Below are positions 1 to 5,530 of a stretch of DNA of 8,269 nucleotides, piece after piece. This stretch comes from JAVBQU01 sp031548675 (GTDB lineage: Bacteria; Bacteroidota; Bacteroidia; Bacteroidales; P3). Numbering within the stretch: the stretch's first letter is position 1; each line of letters begins with the position of its first letter. The translations under genes and the position numbers were made by a program. The notes under the pieces were generated by a model, which was not told where the DNA came from, searched no databases, and saw nothing but the letters and a program-made list of their open reading frames with translations. The stretch lies in NCBI GenBank assembly GCA_031548675.1, contig JAVBQU010000095.1:1-8269 (forward strand), written 5' to 3'.

Positions 1-193
1 CTCGTTCATTAGCCAATATTTGATAGAAATGCAGACGATGGGCTTCCATAATATTTTGTTTCAAATACAAACGGTGTATAATAGTGCATACCGAATCTAT
101 GCCGTAAACAGCCAAAAATAATACCCCGAATATAGAATAGGTTTTAATTATCAATTGAATTAAAAAGGTAACTATCCCAAAGGTAATGCCCAT
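1..193 (-). pseudogene. Truncated second copy of the polyprenyl-phosphate sugar-1-P transferase
   Basis: Reading right to left from an ATG at 193, this frame matches the intact transferase at 1257-2204 without gaps, from that protein's Met198 to the window edge (about Arg261). It keeps LFLAVYG, DSVCTI, HRLYLKQNIMEAHRLHFYQI and the family's HRLH motif. Everything before Met198 is missing: no DD, no NxxNxxDG and no GDVGS motif, so the catalytic half is absent. The frame stays open upstream to a stop at about 290, but those residues show no likeness to the transferase. Nucleotide identity to the intact copy, counted by eye, is 114/120 over 1-120 and about 46/70 over 121-190, and it fades beyond about 195. 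The copy runs off the left edge, so its 3' end is unseen. A relic of duplication or recombination is the best reading. A short expressed membrane fragment is less likely. Confidence 0.85.
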
Positions 194-284
194 ATAACAG
201 TGAAACAGATGTTGCAATAAATTTAGAAAATAAAGACATATTAGATAGGTTATACCTAATTTGAAAAATTGGTTTATCTTTGTT

Positions 285-334
285 ACAAGTTAATTAATCT
301 GTTTAGAGCAGATTAAACGAGAAAATTAACTTGT
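285..334. repeat. Nested perfect inverted repeat (17-bp arm with 9-nt bulge)
   Basis: The 5' arm, 285-301 (ACAAGTTAATTAATCTG), pairs fully with two pieces on the right: CAGATTAA at 309-316 and TTAACTTGT at 326-334. The loop is seven bases (302-308), and nine extra bases (317-325, CGAGAAAAT) bulge out of the 3' arm. All 17 pairs are Watson-Crick. Neither side has a T-run, so a classical rho-independent terminator is unlikely. It could be a regulatory or recombination-associated structure. The role is unknown. Confidence 0.75.
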
Positions 335-353
335 TATCTATCTGCTGCTCATC

Positions 354-386
354 CTGAATCAGTCATACTTCAAATAATTGATTCAG
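354..386. repeat. 8-bp inverted repeat upstream of the GH27 relic
   Basis: CTGAATCA at 354-361 is the exact reverse complement of TGATTCAG at 379-386, separated by 17 bases. The pair sits 21-53 bases upstream of the -7 box at 407-414, where an operator or activator site for the glycosidase could lie. It could equally be a remnant of an unrelated structure. The dyad is seen directly; the regulatory role is inference. Confidence 0.5.
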
Positions 387-414
387 ATAAATACAATCAC
401 AAAGCATAACTTTG
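378..414 (+). promoter_or_regulatory. Candidate Bacteroidota promoter for the GH27 relic
   Basis: TAACTTTG at 407-414 fits the Bacteroidota -7 consensus TAnnTTTG perfectly and lies 44 bases before the ATG at 459, a plausible leader length. The only upstream TTG (378-380) is 26 bases away, longer than the usual spacing of about 19-21 bases to the -33 TTTG box, so the -33 half is weak. The leader just before the ATG is A-rich with no Shine-Dalgarno sequence, as is usual in this phylum. Confidence 0.45.
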
Positions 415-458
415 CAGCTAAACTGTGGAACTTCGGATTCAATTAACTATAATAAAAA

Positions 459-1130
459 ATGAAACTCAAATTCTTTATTTTTATAAATCTTTTTTTTTCT
501 TTCTTGTCAGCTCAATCCCAGAAGCCAGATATAGCACAAACTCCCCCCATGGGATGGAATAGCTTTGATAGCTATGGTGTTTATCTTCATGAAAAAGCAG
601 CTCTTGATAACATGAAAATATTAGCAGAAAAATATAAACCATTTGGCCACCTTCAACTAATGTCGCCTAGCCAGACAAAAGATGAAAAAACGGTATTGTT
701 ATCCGGTAAAGGTAATAGTCGGCAAAGCCAATTGAGTCCGGCACAAATGCGTACATTTATCACTCTGCGTGCGTTGTCTGCTTCACCTTTAATGATTGGG
801 GGAGATCTCCTATCAATGGATAATTATTCTTATAGCCTCCTTACCAATAAAGAGATGTTGGCTGTCAACCAAAATGGGATAATGGGAAGTTTAATTTATA
901 ATAAAGATGGAATTGAGATATGGAAAACTCCTCAGAAAAAAGGAAAGGGAGGATGGATCGGTATTTTTAATCGCAATAATGTAGATAAATTGTGTCAATT
1001 TCATTTGAAAGATTTAAACTTAAAGCAAAAGAATCAACTACTCGATGTTTGGAATAATATTCTAAATCCGGATATTTCTAAAACTTGGAATATAGGTGCA
1101 AATGATGTGATTTTTATTTGTTACAGGTAA
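459..1130 (+). pseudogene. GH27-type alpha-galactosidase relic, catalytic core deleted in frame
   Basis: The 223-residue product begins with a likely Sec signal peptide (hydrophobic residues 5-17, probable cleavage near SAQS, 17-20), so the parent enzyme was exported. Residues 28-45 (TPPMGWNSFDSYGVYLHE) are the first-strand signature of GH27-type glycosidases. Residues 94-137, including ALSASPLMIGGDLLSMD and SLLTNKEMLAVNQNG, are the late barrel part, followed by a beta-rich C-terminal domain that ends naturally (WNIGANDVIFICYR). The chain passes from KYKPFG (58-63) straight to HLQLMSP (64-70). In relatives as I recall them, these segments lie on either side of the barrel middle, which carries both catalytic aspartates, and each has a PFG-like site. 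The reading frame is unbroken and a promoter box precedes it, so a product could be made, but hydrolysis of alpha-galactosides is not expected. Family assignment is firm; the deletion size (roughly 250-350 residues) comes from memory of the family. Confidence 0.8.
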
Positions 1131-1172
1131 AAACTTTACAACAATTGGAATATCAAAAATACAGCAAGAAAG

Positions 1173-1243
1173 AGTATGATTTATATTGTCTTTTTTGGGT
1201 AAGATGTAGGGATAACTATAATTATTGAAAAGAAAATCATACT
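1173..1243. repeat. 10-bp inverted repeat between convergent genes; weak terminator possible
   Basis: AGTATGATTT at 1173-1182 is the exact reverse complement of AAATCATACT at 1234-1243, with 51 bases between. This lies in the 126-base gap (1131-1256) between the end of the GH27 relic and the end of the transferase on the opposite strand. The spacing is too wide for a typical terminator. A smaller overlapping dyad (AAAATC 1233-1238 and GATTTT 1250-1255), followed on the minus strand by CTTTTC, could act as a weak terminator for the polysaccharide operon. No other gene is seen in the gap. Confidence 0.4.
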
Positions 1244-1256
1244 ACAGCAGATTTTT

Positions 1257-2204
1257 CTACCTTTTCCTAAACTTTAATGTATACAGTAATCCTAAAGGAA
1301 TCAATATACATATAGATAATATTCCGGTATTCCAATGATGAAGGTATCCGTAGATTAATAATGCACAAATAGCTGCTTGCAATAGAGCATACAGGGCAGA
1401 TATTTGGCGGTGGGAAAAGCCTCGTTCGTTAGCCAATATCTGATAGAAATGGAGGCGATGGGCTTCCATAATATTTTGTTTCAAATACAAACGGTGCATA
1501 ATAGTGCATACCGAATCTACGCCGTAAACAGCCAAAAATAATATCCAAAGCATAGAATCCGTTCTCAGCATCAGTTGAAGTAAAAGAGTTAATACCCAGA
1601 ATGCAATAGCCATGCTGCCCACATCTCCCGCAAAGCATTTGGCTTTTTTCCGGTAATTGAAAAACAGAAAAACCAAACAGGCAGCAATAGCATAATTAAT
1701 ACCTTGGGTTGATGTAAATGCCATAACTTTGATATTGACATACTGCAATGCCAGCAAAACAGCTAAACTGTATAGACTCGTAATGCCGTTGATGCCGTCC
1801 ATAAAATTATAAGCGTTTAATGTGCCTATAAAGAAAACATAAGCAATAATAACTGCCCACCAAGGTACAATTTGAAATATATGCATATAATAAAATACCA
1901 AGCTGATGGAGACAAAATGCACCATTAAACGAACACGGCTGGGCAAGGAAGAAATATCATCCCAAAAACTTACACCGCAGATTAAAGTTAGCCCGATGAT
2001 AAAATACATGGAATCGGGGAGGTGCTGCAAGCCATATAAAACGCCTGCCAACCAAAAAATAATTCCTCCGCCCCGAATTGTAATATAATTATGAGAACTG
2101 CGCTGATTAGGTTTATCTATAATATTAAATTTATCGGCAATATGGAAATAAAGCAGTATGCCTGCAAACAGGATAATGATAAGAATAGTATAATGTAAAA
2201 TCAT
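1257..2204 (-). CDS. Polyprenyl-phosphate sugar-1-phosphate transferase (MraY/WecA/WbpL family)
   Basis: This is an inner-membrane enzyme predicted to move a HexNAc-type sugar 1-phosphate from its UDP donor onto undecaprenyl phosphate, the first step of repeat-unit assembly. The 315 residues are almost all hydrophobic, with about ten membrane stretches. Family motifs are intact: an NQRSSH/RGGG loop (33-47), the metal-binding DD (Asp82-Asp83 in FWDDISSLPSR), NAYNFMDGING (130-140), CFAGDVGS (190-197, Asp194) and HRLHFYQI (249-256). The length is normal for the WbpL/WecA branch, shorter than MraY. The sugar cannot be read from sequence. It is the last gene of the minus-strand operon, separated from its upstream neighbour by a repeat-bearing 79-base gap, and it converges on the GH27 relic. 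A truncated paralog in the same orientation lies at 1-193. An initiating transferase placed last is common in Bacteroidales capsule loci. Confidence 0.92.
   Translation of the reverse strand: MILHYTILIIILFAGILLYFHIADKFNIIDKPNQRSSHNYITIRGGGIIFWLAGVLYGLQHLPDSMYFIIGLTLICGVSFWDDISSLPSRVRLMVHFVSISLVFYYMHIFQIVPWWAVIIAYVFFIGTLNAYNFMDGINGITSLYSLAVLLALQYVNIKVMAFTSTQGINYAIAACLVFLFFNYRKKAKCFAGDVGSMAIAFWVLTLLLQLMLRTDSMLWILFLAVYGVDSVCTIMHRLYLKQNIMEAHRLHFYQILANERGFSHRQISALYALLQAAICALLIYGYLHHWNTGILSICILIPLGLLYTLKFRKR
1421..1540 (-). repeat. Direct-repeat partner of bases 1-120
   Basis: This part of the transferase gene matches bases 1-120 of the window at 114 of 120 positions in the same orientation, offset 1420. 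Just past it (1541-1610) the match to 121-190 falls to about two thirds. The repeat brackets the GH27 relic, so recombination between the copies could delete or duplicate about 1.4 kb. Confidence 0.85.
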
Positions 2205-2206
2205 TT

Positions 2207-2288
2207 ACAGTTAGTAGTTATGAATTAATGGTTAATAGTCCATAGTTCACAGTTAATAGTTATGAGTTAATAGTCCATAACTATTAAT
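2207..2288. repeat. Imperfect tandem repeat with 12-bp hairpin in the intergenic gap
   Basis: Two related copies start at 2207 and 2249: the first 23 bases of each (ACAGTTarTAGTTATGArTTAAT-like) agree at 21 positions, and GTTAATAGTCCATA occurs exactly at 2231-2244 and 2266-2279. The second copy folds into a hairpin: TTAATAGTTATG (2253-2264) pairs perfectly with CATAACTATTAA (2276-2287) around an 11-base loop, and its right arm overlaps the stop codon of the upstream glycosyltransferase (2284-2286). It fills the only wide gap in the operon. It may be a dispersed intergenic repeat of the kind common in Bacteroidota, or an RNA structure that tunes expression of the last gene. No T-run follows, so a terminator is unlikely. 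Confidence 0.75.
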
Positions 2289-3507
2289 TATCTTGAAGAA
2301 TTTCTTGATACAATGTAATGTATTCTTTAAAACGTTCATTTTTATTATAAGAAAATTGGGCTTTTTGCACGCAGGCTTCACTGTAGTAGGCTTTACCCTG
2401 TGTTTTGATTTGTTGAACAGCATCTGCCAATCCGGTAATATTACCTTGTTCAACGATGAAACCTGTTTTTTCAGATACAGCTTCCACACTGCCGCCTGTT
2501 TTATAAGTAATAACAGGTGTACCACAAGCGAGAGCTTCCAAATTAATGGTAGGAAAAGTATCTTCCCAAGTAGGATTTACCAATACATCAGCCATCGCAT
2601 AAATTTGACCCAGTTGCTGCATGTTATGTATTTTCTCCAAACCGATGATGTTGGCAGGCAGCATTTGCATTTCGTTTGCAGTAAGCCCTACCATAACTAT
2701 TATAAAACTATCATCAAGCTGTTTCCGCAATGCAATAAAATCCTCAAATCCCTTACGGCTCTGCCATGAACTCGAAATACCCAGTATCACAAACGAATCC
2801 TCTTTCTTTTCTATCAATTGCTTTGCTAAACTCAAATCTTTTTGAGGGTAAAAAATATCCAAGTCAATGCCGTTATAAATTCGGCAGATAGGATGGTTTT
2901 GGAGAAAAGATGCTTGTAAAATATTCTTCAACCAATCGGAAACAGGAACCAAATGCATATTTTTGACAGAATTAAACAATTGCTTTTTCAATTGATAATT
3001 ACTTTGAGAACTGTCTATAAAATAACTTGCCGGATACTCTTTGGTTTGCGGACATTTATAACAACCTGTTTTCCATTTTTCACATTTTACATATTCAAAA
3101 TGCGGGCAATGTCCGGTTATAGACCAGCAATCGTGCAAAGTCCAAACAACCGGAATATTTTCTTTAGCTAAAAAACGAAATAATATTTTATAATTGAGAA
3201 AATAACCATGAATATTATGCAGGTGTACAATATCAGGTTGTATTTTCTTCATTTGCTTAATAAGCCGTTTAGTTGCTATCACAGAGCCTAAACCATGCCT
3301 GTCGAATAAACGAGTAAGCAGTACATGCCAAGCTATGCTGAATTTAGAACCTATTTGCAGCAATGTAGATTGGCTTGGTGCCGCACGCCTGCCGAATGCA
3401 ATATAGCTATCCCAGCCCTCAGCAATCACTAAATTGCCGATGCTATCCGCAATAAAAGCGGTAGCATTTCTGCTTATGGTAGTATTGATTTGTAAAATCT
3501 TAGGCAT
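2284..3507 (-). CDS. GT4-family glycosyltransferase with Cys-rich insert
   Basis: This 407-residue cytoplasmic or membrane-associated GT-B enzyme is expected to add a sugar from a nucleotide donor to the lipid-linked repeat unit. The N-terminal Rossmann half starts MPKILQINTT and contains PDIVHLHNIHGYFLNY (91-106). A segment with five cysteines follows (Cys127, 134, 142, 149, 152; DCWSITGHCPHFEYVKC and TGCYKCPQ), then the linker VPVSDWLKN and YNGIDLDIF (211-219). The C-terminal donor-binding half has WQSRKGF, ADVLVNPTWEDTFPTINLEA (306-325) and ALACGTPVITYKTGG. Glu315/Asp316 and Glu324 form the EX7E-like donor site in the DTFPT variant seen in many Bacteroidota capsule enzymes. The start is three bases after the deacetylase stop, so the two are surely co-transcribed. 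Donor and acceptor cannot be assigned. Confidence 0.92.
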   Translation of the reverse strand: MPKILQINTTISRNATAFIADSIGNLVIAEGWDSYIAFGRRAAPSQSTLLQIGSKFSIAWHVLLTRLFDRHGLGSVIATKRLIKQMKKIQPDIVHLHNIHGYFLNYKILFRFLAKENIPVVWTLHDCWSITGHCPHFEYVKCEKWKTGCYKCPQTKEYPASYFIDSSQSNYQLKKQLFNSVKNMHLVPVSDWLKNILQASFLQNHPICRIYNGIDLDIFYPQKDLSLAKQLIEKKEDSFVILGISSSWQSRKGFEDFIALRKQLDDSFIIVMVGLTANEMQMLPANIIGLEKIHNMQQLGQIYAMADVLVNPTWEDTFPTINLEALACGTPVITYKTGGSVEAVSEKTGFIVEQGNITGLADAVQQIKTQGKAYYSEACVQKAQFSYNKNERFKEYITLYQEILQDN

Positions 3508-3510
3508 GCG

Positions 3511-4290
3511 TTAGTAAGATTTAGGATGGCTGATAAAATAACATACATGAGGCAGAGACCAATCCGGCTCAAAATGACGTCGGTTTATTACTTTTCCGTT
3601 AAATGAAAAATAATGCTTGTAGTCCGATTGGCTGAATAAGTATTTATAGTACTTTGCCGCTATATCAATAGAATGTATATTGGCATGTTCCAATCTGCCG
3701 TAAGGAAATGCAAAGTATTCGCAGGGCGAACCTGTTTTTTGTTCAATAACATCTTTGCAAGTTGCTATTTGATATTCAAGTTTTTCAATATCCGAATCAT
3801 TTATCATATAATGATCCATAGTGTGAGCCCCAATAATATGTCCCTTTTGCTGTAAATCGATAATCTGATTCCATCTCATAGGTTTTTTATGAGGGGTAAA
3901 TACAATGTTTTCTGTAAAATGCCGGATATATTCATCATTGCCCTCAACAAAATTCGGGTTGATAAAAAATGCGGCATTCGTATTAAATTGTTCCAATGCA
4001 GGAGCTATCATGGTAGCACATTCATCAAAACCATCATCAAAGGTAAAAGCAATCAGGGTATCATCAACCTTTGCCTGATTTGTAATAAGTTTTACAGCAT
4101 CTTCGATACGGATAAAAGTTGATATTTTTTGTAGTTGCTGTAATTGCGAAAGAAAAATTTCTATAGACGGATTCTTACGGCTAATCATATGACCATTTAG
4201 TATATGAATACCCTTTGCCGGCTTGGCAAAAGAACCCAAAATATTAAGCGTAACATGCCTTAAGTAGCTTCTTAGAAAATTTGGATGCAT
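3511..4290 (-). CDS. Polysaccharide deacetylase family protein (NodB-like)
   Basis: This protein likely removes acetyl groups from N- or O-acetyl sugars of the polysaccharide or its lipid-linked precursor, using a metal bound by an Asp-His-His set. Numbered from the ATG at 4290, FTFDDGFDE (82-90) is motif 1 (Asp85 as general base, Asp86 as metal ligand), GAHTMDH (154-160) is motif 2 (His156 and His160), and FAFPYGR (193-199) resembles motif 3. There is no clear signal peptide or lipoprotein cysteine, so action in the cytoplasm is possible, which is unusual for the family. The frame extends one codon further to a TTG at 4293, but the ATG gives a standard start and a 259-residue product. It begins 11 bases after the preceding glycosyltransferase and ends three bases before the next. 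Together with the epimerase it hints at an amino-sugar-containing polymer; the exact substrate is unknown. Confidence 0.9.
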   Translation of the reverse strand: MHPNFLRSYLRHVTLNILGSFAKPAKGIHILNGHMISRKNPSIEIFLSQLQQLQKISTFIRIEDAVKLITNQAKVDDTLIAFTFDDGFDECATMIAPALEQFNTNAAFFINPNFVEGNDEYIRHFTENIVFTPHKKPMRWNQIIDLQQKGHIIGAHTMDHYMINDSDIEKLEYQIATCKDVIEQKTGSPCEYFAFPYGRLEHANIHSIDIAAKYYKYLFSQSDYKHYFSFNGKVINRRHFEPDWSLPHVCYFISHPKSY

Positions 4291-4301
4291 CAATACTGAT
4301 T

Positions 4302-5507
4302 CTATTTTACTTTTCGAACGGCAAATTTACGCATTTCATTTTGCATAATATCGGTATATTTTTGAGCAATAGGTACAAAATTATAATTTTCGCAAATATA
4401 ATTTCTTGCAGTTTGTTTCATAGTTGCGTAATCTGTCTCATTCATTTCGGCACATTGCAAGATTTTATTTCTAAAATCATTACAATCTTCAGCATTAAAT
4501 ACAAAAGCATTGCCAAACTGTGCCCGCTGTGCATTTATTTCATTATTTTCAAAAACAACAGGTAATCCGCACGATTGAGCTTCAAAAAAACTCATGCTGC
4601 ACTGCTTAGGGTAAATAGCCAAATCTGCCGCCTGATAAAAATCTTTTAAATTAAAATAGGTTTGCGTAGGAAATCTCAATATGCTGTTTGCCGAAGAGTT
4701 AAATAAATTTTCAACCTCTTTACCATATTCGCCTGCACCGCTCCCGATGATTAAAAAGATAATTTCTTTCCCATTTTGGGTAATAAATTTCTTTTGAATA
4801 GATTCTGCTAAAAATTTACCACCTTTAAATACATCTAATTTACCGGCATAAACAACTACAAAATCATTTTCGCTGATTCCATATTTCTGCCTGAAAGCTA
4901 TTTTTTCCGATGTATCAATTGTAAAATAATCCGTATCTGTACCAAAGGATAATAAGGCAGTTTTAGCAAGCGGAATTCCTAAGAATTTTTCAACATAATC
5001 ACTATCAACCAAACGTATCACAGGAATTTCATTTCTTAATACATAAGGCGTAACCAACCAACGGAAAAAGAAGCGGAATAAATTTCGAAACTTATTTGTA
5101 GAAGCCATTTCGAGCATGTGGTTGTCTGTAACAAGCGGATATTTCAGCCTGCCGGATTTTCGCATAAATCTCATTCCGGTTAATGTATCTATGCCGTGTA
5201 TCAGTGCTACATCCGGTTTTAAAGAATCAACCAACTTGAATATTTTAGATGGGAAAATAGCGCGACCGCTGTAGAATCCCTTTAATGGAATTCTTATTAC
5301 TTTTACTCCTGTGAGCTGATAGAATTTTTCGTCCCGCTCAGGCATATTCTCACGACCAAAGAAAGCCGTTAAATAATCAGGTATCTTATCCATTTCTGCA
5401 GTTACCACAAACACTTCATGACCTTGCTGAACTTGGAGTCGGGATAACAAATTTACCTGATAACCTGCTTCCGGATGGAAGAAATCTTCTATATGTACAA
5501 TTCGCAT
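4302..5507 (-). CDS. GT4-family glycosyltransferase with altered EX7E motif
   Basis: This is a predicted GT-B glycosyltransferase of 401 residues. The N-terminal half begins MRIVHIEDFFHPEAGYQVNL, a typical GT4 opening with the acceptor-side glycine loop, and contains PDVALIHGIDTLTG (98-111). The C-terminal half contains VVYAGKLDVFKGGKFL (218-233), where Lys223 fits the phosphate-binding site, then FLIIGSGAGE (251-260) and AADLAIYPKQCSMSFFEAQS (293-312). The usual first Glu of EX7E is Lys301, while the second, Glu309, is kept. This variant may bind the donor differently or belong to a distinct subgroup. It lies 23 bases after the epimerase and 11 bases before the deacetylase, within one operon. 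Donor and linkage are unknown. No transmembrane segment is obvious; aromatic residues around 143-150 (FRFFFRW) may touch the membrane. Confidence 0.9.
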   Translation of the reverse strand: MRIVHIEDFFHPEAGYQVNLLSRLQVQQGHEVFVVTAEMDKIPDYLTAFFGRENMPERDEKFYQLTGVKVIRIPLKGFYSGRAIFPSKIFKLVDSLKPDVALIHGIDTLTGMRFMRKSGRLKYPLVTDNHMLEMASTNKFRNLFRFFFRWLVTPYVLRNEIPVIRLVDSDYVEKFLGIPLAKTALLSFGTDTDYFTIDTSEKIAFRQKYGISENDFVVVYAGKLDVFKGGKFLAESIQKKFITQNGKEIIFLIIGSGAGEYGKEVENLFNSSANSILRFPTQTYFNLKDFYQAADLAIYPKQCSMSFFEAQSCGLPVVFENNEINAQRAQFGNAFVFNAEDCNDFRNKILQCAEMNETDYATMKQTARNYICENYNFVPIAQKYTDIMQNEMRKFAVRKVK

Positions 5508-5530
5508 TTTTCGAGTATTAAGATCTGGTA

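Larger units (their letters stand above)
194..458. other. Noncoding divergent gap with structured DNA
   Basis: These 265 bases lie between the 5' break of the transferase relic (minus strand) and the GH27 relic (plus strand). No convincing gene is present in any frame. The stretch holds a nested inverted repeat at 285-334, a second inverted repeat at 354-386 and a Bacteroidota-type -7 box at 407-414, each listed separately. A small imperfect dyad (TAGGT at 246-250, ACCTA at 254-258) is also visible but too short to interpret. Confidence 0.7.

Noticed and set aside
275..282. A second TAnnTTTG box (TATCTTTG) just left of the nested inverted repeat
   Set aside because: The nearest TTTG upstream (260-263) is only 11 bases away, no gene follows within 170 bases, and AT-rich sequence gives such octamers often.
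194..289. Extension of the left transferase copy upstream of its ATG at 193
   Set aside because: The frame is open to about 290, but residues before the ATG bear no resemblance to the intact protein and lack GDVGS, so this is chance open frame after the breakpoint.
285..334. Integron attC-like recombination site
   Set aside because: The bulged dyad looks superficially similar, but the outer ends do not follow the RYYYAAC...GTTRRRY order and there is no cassette array or integrase.
1429..1638. 69-residue open frame on the minus strand within the transferase gene
   Set aside because: It is an out-of-frame shadow of a gene with intact motifs in the main frame.
2293..2769. 158-residue plus-strand open frame opposite the Cys-rich glycosyltransferase
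   Set aside because: It is antisense to a well-supported gene, has biased composition and no recognisable domain.
4291..4293. TTG start one codon upstream for the deacetylase
   Set aside because: An ATG follows immediately at 4290 and is the more usual start; the extra codon adds nothing.
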